This document shows positions 1 to 6,930 of a DNA stretch of 9,137 nt, piece after piece. Position 1 is the stretch's first letter, and every line of letters starts with the position of its first letter. The notes below the pieces were generated by a model. The model was not told where the DNA came from, searched no databases, and saw only the letters and a program-made list of their open reading frames with translations. The DNA lies in NCBI GenBank assembly GCA_900550965.1, contig URUC01000079.1:1-9137 (forward strand), given 5' to 3'. A program made the translations under genes and the position numbers. This DNA comes from an uncultured Collinsella sp. Its GTDB lineage: Bacteria > Actinomycetota > Coriobacteriia > Coriobacteriales > Coriobacteriaceae.

Positions 1-1085
1 AGCGCCAAACCGGCACCGACCTGGCCGCCGCCAGCCATCATAAGGATGGGAAGCAGGTAATTGATACCCTTGGTAGCGCCGTCGGGATCGTTGAGCATAG
101 CGTGGATCGGCGTGAGCGCCTGATGCAGGCCGACGGAAACCAGCGGCAAGAAGCCTGCCGACAGGATATAGCCACCCAGGACGCCCAGCTTCTCGAAGAT
201 AAAGGTCAAAACGCTAAAGATGGCAGTCGTCAGCCATGCGCCAACCGGCTGGATGACGAGCATCAGAGCAAAGGCGCCGATGATGAGCACCAGCAGCGGG
301 GACAAGAACGTGTCGAGCGCGTTGGGCATAACCTTGCGAATCTGACGCTCCATCCAGGCAAAAAATGCGCCAGCGATAAGAGCCGCGATCATGCCGCCCG
401 CTGCGGGGTTGTACTGCGCATTGGTGAGCGGCAGCAGAATGGCAGTGGCAGGATCGGCCGCGCCAGGCGCAAGCAGGGGCATGGCACTGTTGGCGATACA
501 CATCATGCCGGCGATGCCGCCCAGCGCAGCGGAGCCGCCAAACTCACGTGCCGCGTTATAGCCCACCAAGATGGGCAGATAGGCAAACAGGGCCCAGCCC
601 ATGGAACGAATGCCCTGGTACCACCACTCGCCTGCAAGCGCGCCTGCCGTCGAGACGTTAATGACGTTGCAGATACCGTTGATGAGGCCAGCCGCAATGA
701 TGCCGGGAAGCAGGGCGACGAAGACATTGGAAATCTTCTTGAGGAAGGCCTGAACCGGCTTGGACTCGTACTTTGCCTTCTGCGCGGCCTTGTTTGTGGC
801 CGCAGCGTCAACCACGCTCTCGTCAGCAACGCCTTTCGCAAGGCCGGTGAGCTTGGAGAACTCCTCGAGCACCTTATTCACCTTGCCCGGACCCAGCACG
901 ATCTGCATCGTGTCGTCCTCGACCAAGCCCATCACGCCGTCGAGCGCCTTAATACCCTCCGTGTCGACGTTGCCCGTGTCTTTGACGGTCACGCGCAGGC
1001 GCGTCATGCACGCCGCGTTTGCCAACACGTTGTCTTTACCGCCCAAAAGGTCCAGCAGCTTTTGAGCCAGCTCTTTGTTCGTCAT
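1..1085 (-). CDS. murP: PTS permease EIIBC, N-acetylmuramic acid (MurP) type, 3' end cut by window
   Basis: Membrane permease of the glucose-type phosphotransferase system. It would import a sugar, most likely MurNAc, and phosphorylate it during transport. The ATG at 1085 follows AAGGAGGAG at 1088-1096. About 361 codons are present and the frame is open to the window edge. Residues 1-85 form the EIIB domain, with the phosphocysteine C26 in NAACMTRLR. After a linker, the EIIC membrane domain starts near residue 112 and has hydrophobic segments around 119-145, 163-177, 188-206, 228-245, 262-283 and 302-320. The stretches ILVGYNAAREFGG (172-184) and ILMMAGGGQVGAGLAL (from 347) closely resemble E. 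coli MurP as I remember it (LVGYNAAQAFGG and ILSMAGAGQVGAALAL). It lies 57 bases after murQ and in the same direction, which supports MurNAc as substrate. The substrate motif nearer the C-terminus is beyond the window, and no EIIA domain is visible. A related PTS for another sugar remains possible. Confidence 0.85.
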   Translation of the reverse strand, partial: MTNKELAQKLLDLLGGKDNVLANAACMTRLRVTVKDTGNVDTEGIKALDGVMGLVEDDTMQIVLGPGKVNKVLEEFSKLTGLAKGVADESVVDAAATNKAAQKAKYESKPVQAFLKKISNVFVALLPGIIAAGLINGICNVINVSTAGALAGEWWYQGIRSMGWALFAYLPILVGYNAAREFGGSAALGGIAGMMCIANSAMPLLAPGAADPATAILLPLTNAQYNPAAGGMIAALIAGAFFAWMERQIRKVMPNALDTFLSPLLVLIIGAFALMLVIQPVGAWLTTAIFSVLTFIFEKLGVLGGYILSAGFLPLVSVGLHQALTPIHAMLNDPDGATKGINYLLPILMMAGGGQVGAGLA

Positions 1086-1142
1086 AACTCCTCCTTGTAT
1101 TGGGTATCTCGTCTGGATGTCATATCAGCTCACGCCGCGCAC

Positions 1143-2066
<924 letters not shown>

Positions 2067-2076
2067 TTCATTCACC

Positions 2077-2928
2077 TCATCTTTCCTGTTTCTCGATGTA
2101 GTTTTGCTTAATGACATGCGTCGCCCGTTCGTAGTCGCTGGCAACGTAAGCAGCGTACAGGGCATCGACAACCATAAGCTGGGCCATACGCGAAGCCATG
2201 GCACCGCTGCGGACCAAGGGTTCACTCGCGGCGACGCCGAGCACGGCATCGGCCACGGTGGCAAGCTTGGATGATCCATCTACTTTGGTAACGGCCACAA
2301 CGGGACAGTTGTGACGTTGGGCCTCGGCGGTGCAGTCCAGCACCTCTTGCGTCAAGCCCGAGTAGCTAAAGGCGATCGCCATATCGCCCTCATGCATGTT
2401 CTTGGCACACAAGAGCTGATCATGCCAGTCGTCGTACAGATGGCACTCTTTGTCGACACGCATGAGCTTTTGCGCCAGATCGTGCGCGACCAAACGAGAG
2501 GCACCGATACCGAACAGATTGACCGCGCGTGCCCGCTTAAGATAGGCCGCACATCGCCCCAAGACGGTGTAATCGAGCGTTCGCGCCGTCGCTTCGATCG
2601 TGCGCACGTTGCTTTTCATCACCTTCCCCACGATACGTTCGACGCTGTCATCCATGGAGATGTCCTCGAGGGCAACGTCTTTCTTGTCACCCAAGAGCGC
2701 CAGCTCGACAATCAGTTCGCGCTGGAACTCCTTGTAGCCCGCAAAACCCAAGCGCTTGCAAAAGCGCAAAATGCTCGAGGGCGAGGAGAACGTGGCATCG
2801 GCAAGACCGCGGACGGGCAGCCCGACCACCTCGTGCGGATGAGCGCTTACATATGCGATGACATTGCGTTCCGCCGGGCTCGCGCTGAGCTCACGCTCGC
2901 GAAGCCGCAAAAGCAATCCGTTTGCCAT
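2077..2928 (-). CDS. RpiR/MurR-family transcriptional regulator (HTH + SIS)
   Basis: DNA-binding regulator of 283 residues. The N-terminal RpiR-type helix-turn-helix is around residues 20-75; the recognition part is near 38-62 (VRGLADATFSSPSSILRFCK). The C-terminal SIS sugar-phosphate-binding domain spans about 125-265 and includes LFGIGASRLVAHDLAQKL (138-155), FSYSGLTQEVLD (187-198) and VVAVTK (210-215). Length and layout match E. coli MurR, and the gene lies 10 bases upstream of murQ, so MurNAc-6-phosphate is the likely effector and this operon the likely target. That is inference from context: RpiR proteins also control other sugars, and the sequence does not show whether it represses or activates. 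A GTG at 2937 is in frame, but it lies inside the ribosome site; the ATG at 2928 is preferred. First gene of a probable regulator-murQ-PTS operon. Confidence 0.9.
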   Translation of the reverse strand: MANGLLLRLRERELSASPAERNVIAYVSAHPHEVVGLPVRGLADATFSSPSSILRFCKRLGFAGYKEFQRELIVELALLGDKKDVALEDISMDDSVERIVGKVMKSNVRTIEATARTLDYTVLGRCAAYLKRARAVNLFGIGASRLVAHDLAQKLMRVDKECHLYDDWHDQLLCAKNMHEGDMAIAFSYSGLTQEVLDCTAEAQRHNCPVVAVTKVDGSSKLATVADAVLGVAASEPLVRSGAMASRMAQLMVVDALYAAYVASDYERATHVIKQNYIEKQER

Positions 2929-2934
2929 CTCAAA

Positions 2935-2941
2935 CACCTCC
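2935..2941 (-). promoter_or_regulatory. Ribosome binding site that sets the regulator start
   Basis: GGAGGTG on the minus strand, 6 bases before the ATG at 2928. The alternative GTG start at 2937 is part of this site, so it cannot serve as the start with proper spacing. This sets the protein at 283 residues. Confidence 0.8.
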
Positions 2942-2962
2942 GTTGAGAAGAATTAAAGACCA

Positions 2963-2986
2963 ACGAACGATTCGTACCGGATATAA
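2963..2986 (-). promoter_or_regulatory. Candidate promoter/operator of the MurNAc operon
   Basis: A 5-3-5 inverted repeat, ACGAA-CGA-TTCGT (plus strand, 2963-2975), lies 35 bases upstream of the regulator's ATG. Just upstream on the minus strand is TTATAT (2981-2986), preceded by TG, which could act as a weak extended -10. If so, transcription would start within the inverted repeat, a typical place for an operator bound by the RpiR-type regulator itself. I see no convincing -35 box. The repeat is short enough to arise by chance, and assigning it to this regulator is inference. Confidence 0.3.
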
Positions 2987-3027
2987 ACAGCTTTTACGGT
3001 ACATTGTGCCGCATCGTGGCGCACAAA

Positions 3028-3051
3028 GGGCGAGCGTTCTACCGCTCGCCC
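3028..3051 (-). terminator. Probable intrinsic terminator after the VanZ-like gene
   Basis: A perfect 9-base-pair GC-rich stem (GGGCGAGCG at 3028-3036 with CGCTCGCCC at 3043-3051) encloses a 6-base loop. On the minus strand it is followed by TTTGTG, so the U-tract is short. It lies about 80 bases after the VanZ-like stop and upstream of the MurNAc operon, and would separate the two units. No U-tract follows on the plus strand. Confidence 0.6.
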
Positions 3052-3132
3052 CTCAAATCCGACCGCTCGGAAATACGCGCGACACAAAATAATTCAACAA
3101 GATCGCATTATCAGAAACGGGTTTGTTACCGG

Positions 3133-3714
3133 CTAGCGCCTCGCATGGGCGCCGATCGGCCGAGTCGCATGGCGCACCAACGCCGCTGCCAGCAATACCA
3201 ACAGCATCGCGGTGACATAGCCCGCAGCATCGAATCCTAAATCGATAACGTCGAAATGCCTGCCGGGAACAAAGATCTTATGCACCTGATCGCCAATGGA
3301 GCAGGCGGCGCAAAATAGCAATACGGGCAGGCAACGGGAGCATACGCTCCACGGACGTCTGGAAAAGCAAACCACGACCACCGAGGCGAACAATCCGACG
3401 AAGAAAAACTCTACGGTATGGGCAACGCGACGGACGTTCGTGCCCACCCACATGCGAATGGAAGCAAGTCGGCCAGACCGTACATTCGAGGCAGTCGAAT
3501 CGGTGCCCCCGGTCATTCCGCTCTCCGTCTGAGCTTCACCCGTGGCATCGGCAGCCTGTACGCCCGTAGCTTGACCCTCCACCACACGCGCGGTGGACTC
3601 GCTCAGCAACGACGTCTCCACCGCATTTTGCTCCGTCAGCACCCAGATGCCCGCCAGCGTTGCAGCGAACAGAGCGATCGCGGTCCATCCGATTATTTGT
3701 TTTACGCGTGCCAA
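3133..3714 (-). CDS. VanZ-like family membrane protein
   Basis: Small membrane protein of 193 residues. One hydrophobic segment lies near the N-terminus (7-26) and three more around 100-117, 123-140 and 156-181. The VanZ-like hallmarks are present: RRVAHTVEFFFVG (95-107), where the family usually has a KxAHFxEY-like motif, and DQVHKIFVPGR (142-152) followed by the acidic positions D155, D158 and D162. The founding member VanZ gives low-level teicoplanin resistance by an unknown mechanism. Most chromosomal homologues have no known role, so no resistance is claimed here. Unusual is a polar Ser/Thr/Gly/Ala-rich stretch of about 60 residues (30-88) between the first segment and the conserved part, probably exposed outside the membrane. 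An ATG at 3756 is in frame, but the TTG at 3714 is chosen because a strong GGAGGT lies 6 bases before it and inside the longer frame. The gene follows the serine recombinase by 104 bases; I see no clear promoter in that gap. Confidence 0.85.
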   Translation of the reverse strand: MARVKQIIGWTAIALFAATLAGIWVLTEQNAVETSLLSESTARVVEGQATGVQAADATGEAQTESGMTGGTDSTASNVRSGRLASIRMWVGTNVRRVAHTVEFFFVGLFASVVVVCFSRRPWSVCSRCLPVLLFCAACSIGDQVHKIFVPGRHFDVIDLGFDAAGYVTAMLLVLLAAALVRHATRPIGAHARR

Positions 3715-3720
3715 GGGCCT

Positions 3721-3727
3721 ACCTCCT
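3721..3727 (-). promoter_or_regulatory. Ribosome binding site supporting a TTG start
   Basis: AGGAGGT on the minus strand, within AAAAAAGGAGGT, 6 bases before the TTG at 3714. It is a near-ideal Shine-Dalgarno and argues against the in-frame ATG at 3756, which has no such site. Confidence 0.75.
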
Positions 3728-3818
3728 TTTTTGAATATCAGCGAGTGTAGCCCCAAATGACATCGTCACCGTATCAAAATTTGAATCGCAACAGGAAGCG
3801 CCAAAGCGACGCAAACCC

Positions 3819-4424
3819 CTACCCCGCCTCGCGCATCCAGCGATCGAAAGTCCCCACGCACACGCCCAGGCACTTTGCTGCCTGGCTGCGGGTAATATCG
3901 CCTGCCTCATAGCTATCGCGTACCAGCTCAAACTGAGGAGGGCACGGCTTGCGAGGTCGACCGAAACGGACCCCTCGCGCCCGCGCCGCTGCAATCCCCT
4001 CCGCCTGGCGCCGATGGATATTCTCGCGCTCCACCTGCGCCACGTAGCTCAGCAGTTGCAGCACAATATCGGCAATCAGGGCATTGGTCACATCCGGCGC
4101 GCCGCTGGCCCTGGCGCGCGTGTCAAGCAATGGCATGTCCAACACCACAATGGCAACCCCGAGCTCCTTGGTAATGCGTCGCCATTCCTCAAGAATCTCG
4201 GAGTAATTACGGCCAAGTCGGTCGATAGAAAGCACCACCAGCACGTCCCCGTCTCCCAGGATGTGCAGCAGCTCGCGATACCGCGGGCGATCGAAGTCCT
4301 TGCCGCTCGCATGGTCGGCATAAATATTCGCCGAGCCCACGCCATAGGCGCCCAGCGCATCCAGCTGCCGATTCAGATTCTGATCGCGCGAACTCACCCG
4401 CGCATAACCGTACACCGTCGCCAT
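3819..4424 (-). CDS. Small serine recombinase (resolvase/invertase family)
   Basis: Site-specific DNA recombinase of 201 residues that would cut and rejoin DNA through a phosphoserine link. The N-terminal catalytic domain begins YGYARVSSRDQ, with S11 as the nucleophile. Other active-site residues expected from gamma-delta resolvase are present: R9, D37, R46, and R69 and R72 in IDRLGRN. A long dimer helix follows at about 115-147, including AQVERENIHRR with R133. A basic GVRFGRPRK joins it to a C-terminal helix-turn-helix (about 165-199, SQAAKCLGVCVGTFDRW). The catalytic domain is some 12 residues longer than gamma-delta around 98-112 (MPLLDTR...). The ATG at 4424 is used, with GGGGA a few bases upstream; a TTG at 4454 in the same frame has no better ribosome site. 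It appears intact. No transposase, cargo gene or clear transposon ends lie beside it, so its substrate is unknown: it may resolve or invert a nearby or distant site, or be a relic of a mobile element. Confidence 0.93.
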   Translation of the reverse strand: MATVYGYARVSSRDQNLNRQLDALGAYGVGSANIYADHASGKDFDRPRYRELLHILGDGDVLVVLSIDRLGRNYSEILEEWRRITKELGVAIVVLDMPLLDTRARASGAPDVTNALIADIVLQLLSYVAQVERENIHRRQAEGIAAARARGVRFGRPRKPCPPQFELVRDSYEAGDITRSQAAKCLGVCVGTFDRWMREAG

Positions 4425-4441
4425 CTCATCCCCGCTTTCTT

Positions 4442-4486
4442 GTAAACCTGCCAAAAAGGGACAGGTTTATTTTGGTAGGATTTACC
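4442..4486. repeat. Palindromic element in the recombinase leader with two competing hairpins
   Basis: Two nested foldings are possible. AAACCTG (4444-4450) pairs with CAGGTTT (4462-4468). Alternatively, GTAAACCTGCCAAAA (4442-4456) pairs with TTTTGGTAGGATTTAC (4470-4485) with one bulge and one G-T pair. The element starts 17 bases upstream of the recombinase ATG. It could be an operator or crossover site for that recombinase, since serine recombinases bind imperfect palindromes of about this size, or a copy of a dispersed intergenic repeat. The sequence alone does not decide. Confidence 0.55.
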
Positions 4487-4548
4487 TCTCCAATAGCAGG
4501 TAAGCGGGCGGCCGAGCAGACGGCAAGACAGCCACGATTCAAATGCGA

Positions 4549-4572
4549 AGGGCGGTCCTGAAAGGCCGCCCT
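4549..4572 (-). terminator. Hairpin after rnr, possible weak terminator
   Basis: AGGGCGG (4549-4555) pairs with CCGCCCT (4566-4572) across a 10-base loop, 29 bases after the rnr stop. The minus-strand sequence beyond it is TCGCATTT, which is not a real U-tract, so termination may be weak or factor-dependent. It could also be part of a repeat. Confidence 0.4.
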
Positions 4573-4601
4573 CCGTCCCCACACCATGAGTCGGAATTTG
4601 G

Positions 4602-6737
4602 CTAATGGATAAGCTTAAAGTCCAAGTGCCCACGCGTGGTATTGACGCGCGAGACCTCGATGATCACACGCTGCCCCAGTTCATAGCGGGTCCCCGTGTC
4701 GGCACCTGTGAGCGTGAGCGCGTCCTCGTCAAACTCGAACCACTCGTTGCCCAGGCTCTTGATCGAAACCAAGCCTTCGACCTGCGTCAGGTCCAAGCGC
4801 ACAAAGAGGCCCATGCTGCTAACCCACGAGACGGTTCCGGCATAGCGCTCGCCCAGACGGTCCTCATAGTACTGGGCAATCTTGATCTTTTGCGTCGCAT
4901 GGCTGGCGGCATCGGCCGCGCGCTCGGCATCGCTGCATGCGCGGCAGATCTGCGGCAGAATGCGCGGCAGCGACTCGCGCCCCTTGCCGATCAGCCGCGG
5001 CGTACGGACCAAGGCGTCCTTGCCGCCGAGCTGCTCATAGGCCAACTGCAGTTTGAGCACGCGGTGCACCACCAGATCGGGGTAGCGACGGATGGGACTC
5101 GTAAAGTGGCAGTAGCACGGCGCGGCGAGCGCAAAGTGGCCCTCGTTGCGCGGCTTGTACAGCGCGCGCTGCATGCTGCGCAGAAGCAGCGTGTTGACGA
5201 GCGGTGCGTTGGCCGTACCGGCGGCAGCATCAACTGCAGCCTGCAGCTCATCGGGACTCCCCAGGGCAATACCGGCAGCACGGCGATCGTCGATGATGCC
5301 CAGCTGCGCCAGCGCAACGGCGGCACCGTGCAGGCTATCGGGGCTCGGATCCTCATGCACGCGATAGCAGGCCTCGATATCACGGTCTGCCAGCCACTCT
5401 GCAACGCACTCGTTGGCGAGCAGCATGGCTTCCTCGATAAGCGACGTGGCACACGAACGCTCGCGCGCCACAATCTGCACGGGTACTCCGTCCTCATCCA
5501 ATAGAGCGCGAATCTCGGCCGTGTCAAAATCGACTGAGCCGCGGACGCGACGAATACGACGGCGAAGTTCGGCGAGTTCGTTGGCGGCGACAAGGAAATT
5601 GCCGAGGTCGACGTTATAGCCGCGAGCAGTTTCCTCGCACGCAAGACCGCGCTCAAGCGCCTCCTCGCGCGAGGCCTCAGCAGCCGCAACATCCTCAGCG
5701 GCGCCTTCCAGCACCGAATACTCAACCGCGCCGGCACGCACCAGCAGCGCCTCGGCGCCGTCATAGTCCATACGCACACGCGAGCGAATCACGCTGGGGT
5801 AAGGATCGTAATGCCGCACGCGACCCTGCGCATCGAGCTCAATGTCAACGGTAAACGCAAGACGGTCCTCGTCAGGGCGAAGCGAGCATAGGTCACAGGA
5901 CAGGCGTTCGGGCAGCATGGGAAGCACGCGATCGGCCAGATACACCGATGTCGTACGATGGCGAGCCTCAAGATCGATATGCCCGTCCCAAGCCACATAG
6001 TGAGAAACGTCAGCGATATGCACACCCAGCTTGTAGCCACCCTCGGGCGTGCGCTCAAGCGAAATGGCATCGTCAAAGTCGCGCGCGTCGACCGGGTCGA
6101 TCGTGATGACAAAGCGGTCGCGCAGATCGCGGCGGAGCGGGTCCTTAAGCGCCGCGGACACATCGAGCGAAAGCCCCTCGGCCTCGTCCAGCGCGGCCTC
6201 GGGATAGCTATCGGTATAGCCATAACGCGCCATCACATATTGAACGCCCAAATCGGGCGCGTCATCTCCGCCAATGCGGCGTTCGATCGTCACGGTGCCC
6301 GATTCCAGGCGCGTCGGGTAGGTCAAAATGCGCGCGACAACGGCATCACCCGGGTGGACGCCCAGACGATCCGCCGAGGTATCCTCGGGCAGAATGAAGA
6401 AGTCGGCCTTCAGGCGCGAATCGAGCGGCTCGATCACACCGAGCGGACCAGCGGTCTGGTACGTACCCACCACGCTTATGGCTGCGCGCTCAACCACGCC
6501 TTCGATCACGGCGCGCCGCTCACCGTGCGGGCTGTTCTTAATACTCACGGCAACGGTATCGCCATCCATGATCTCGCGCTTACCGCGGCCCATAACCTTG
6601 TAGTCGCCGCTCTCGGTTATGACATAGGCGCCATGCTCATGGAGCTGCACGCGCCCGGTCAGGCTCGGACGGCGTTCGCTGCGCACCGGCCCACGCTTAT
6701 TGCGGGCACCGCGCTTATGCTTGTTATTGCGCCCCAT
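4602..6737 (-). CDS. rnr: Ribonuclease R (RNB-family 3'-5' exoribonuclease)
   Basis: Processive 3'-5' exoribonuclease that degrades structured RNA and, in other bacteria, acts in mRNA decay, rRNA quality control and tmRNA-linked decay. The protein has 711 residues, somewhat shorter than the E. coli enzyme (813). It has a very basic N-terminus (KHKRGARNKRG, 6-16), two OB/cold-shock-like domains (about 25-85 and 88-155), the RNB catalytic domain (about 200-560), and a C-terminal S1 RNA-binding domain (about 628-708). The metal-binding aspartates are D214, D220, D222 and D223 in TIDPVDARDFDDAI. The other catalytic signature, HFTSPIRRYPDLVVHR, lies at 544-559. There is no lysine-rich tail after S1. 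The ATG at 6737 follows AAGGAGG (6742-6748). An intrinsic terminator and a palindromic element separate it from ftsX, so it probably has its own promoter, which I could not place with confidence. smpB, a frequent neighbour in Gram-positives, is not next to it here. RNase II is less likely given the basic N-terminus and sequence features. Confidence 0.96.
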   Translation of the reverse strand: MGRNNKHKRGARNKRGPVRSERRPSLTGRVQLHEHGAYVITESGDYKVMGRGKREIMDGDTVAVSIKNSPHGERRAVIEGVVERAAISVVGTYQTAGPLGVIEPLDSRLKADFFILPEDTSADRLGVHPGDAVVARILTYPTRLESGTVTIERRIGGDDAPDLGVQYVMARYGYTDSYPEAALDEAEGLSLDVSAALKDPLRRDLRDRFVITIDPVDARDFDDAISLERTPEGGYKLGVHIADVSHYVAWDGHIDLEARHRTTSVYLADRVLPMLPERLSCDLCSLRPDEDRLAFTVDIELDAQGRVRHYDPYPSVIRSRVRMDYDGAEALLVRAGAVEYSVLEGAAEDVAAAEASREEALERGLACEETARGYNVDLGNFLVAANELAELRRRIRRVRGSVDFDTAEIRALLDEDGVPVQIVARERSCATSLIEEAMLLANECVAEWLADRDIEACYRVHEDPSPDSLHGAAVALAQLGIIDDRRAAGIALGSPDELQAAVDAAAGTANAPLVNTLLLRSMQRALYKPRNEGHFALAAPCYCHFTSPIRRYPDLVVHRVLKLQLAYEQLGGKDALVRTPRLIGKGRESLPRILPQICRACSDAERAADAASHATQKIKIAQYYEDRLGERYAGTVSWVSSMGLFVRLDLTQVEGLVSIKSLGNEWFEFDEDALTLTGADTGTRYELGQRVIIEVSRVNTTRGHLDFKLIH

Positions 6738-6787
6738 GGCGCCTCCTTGCTATCGATTGCCGTTTACATCCCAAGAGTCTACCCAAA

Positions 6788-6873
6788 TGATCCCTAGGGG
6801 ACGGCAGGATTGCGGGTCACATAGATAGACCAGCGCCACAATGATCCGTTTTCCTGCCGTCCCCTAGGGATCA
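6788..6873. repeat. 86-base element with perfect 22-base inverted arms (REP/MITE-like)
   Basis: The left arm, 6788-6809 (TGATCCCTAGGGGACGG, then CAGGA), is matched without error by its reverse complement at 6852-6873. A 42-base core of no recognised content lies between. Each arm also contains the palindrome CCCTAGGG. The element sits in the ftsX-rnr gap, and its right end touches the run of A at 6873-6878, the U-tract of the ftsX terminator in minus-strand terms. Such a structure is typical of repetitive extragenic palindromes or small non-autonomous elements, but only one copy is visible here, so mobility is inference. Transcribed, it would form a very stable hairpin. Confidence 0.8.
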
Positions 6874-6905
6874 AAAAACGGGCCGCCCCATAAGAGACGA
6901 CCCGT
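6873..6905 (-). terminator. Intrinsic terminator of ftsEX
   Basis: On the minus strand, ACGGGTCGTC pairs with GGCGGCCCGT over 10 positions (three of them G-T) around an 8-base loop, followed at once by TTTTTT. It begins 25 bases after the ftsX stop. Stem plus U-tract make it the clearest terminator in the window. Confidence 0.9.
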
Positions 6906-6930
6906 TGGAAGGGATCAATTCCAGGCATGC

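Noticed and set aside
2067..2279. Upstream extension of the murQ frame giving a 378-residue protein
   Set aside because: The extra 71 residues overlap the regulator gene, match no MurQ feature, and lie before a good ribosome site and the family-typical start at 2066.
3774..3784. AT-rich near-palindrome TCAAAATTTGA between the recombinase and VanZ-like genes
   Set aside because: Only 11 bases and AT-rich, easily by chance. No convincing promoter elements surround it, so it was not called as an operator.
3719..3994. Minus-strand open frame (91 codons) spanning the recombinase 3' end and the gap to the VanZ-like gene
   Set aside because: Mostly another frame of the recombinase gene; no domain and no ribosome site.
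4425..4454. TTG start adding 10 residues to the serine recombinase
   Set aside because: The family normally begins a few residues before YxRVS, and the ATG at 4424 has a reasonable GGGGA upstream. The TTG lies inside the palindromic element.
4605..5504. Plus-strand open frame (299 codons) opposite rnr
   Set aside because: A shadow frame of the RNase R S1 and RNB coding region, with no recognisable domain.
5958..6797. Plus-strand open frame (279 codons) opposite the 5' part of rnr
   Set aside because: Antisense shadow. It runs through the rnr start into the palindromic element and has no domain or ribosome site.
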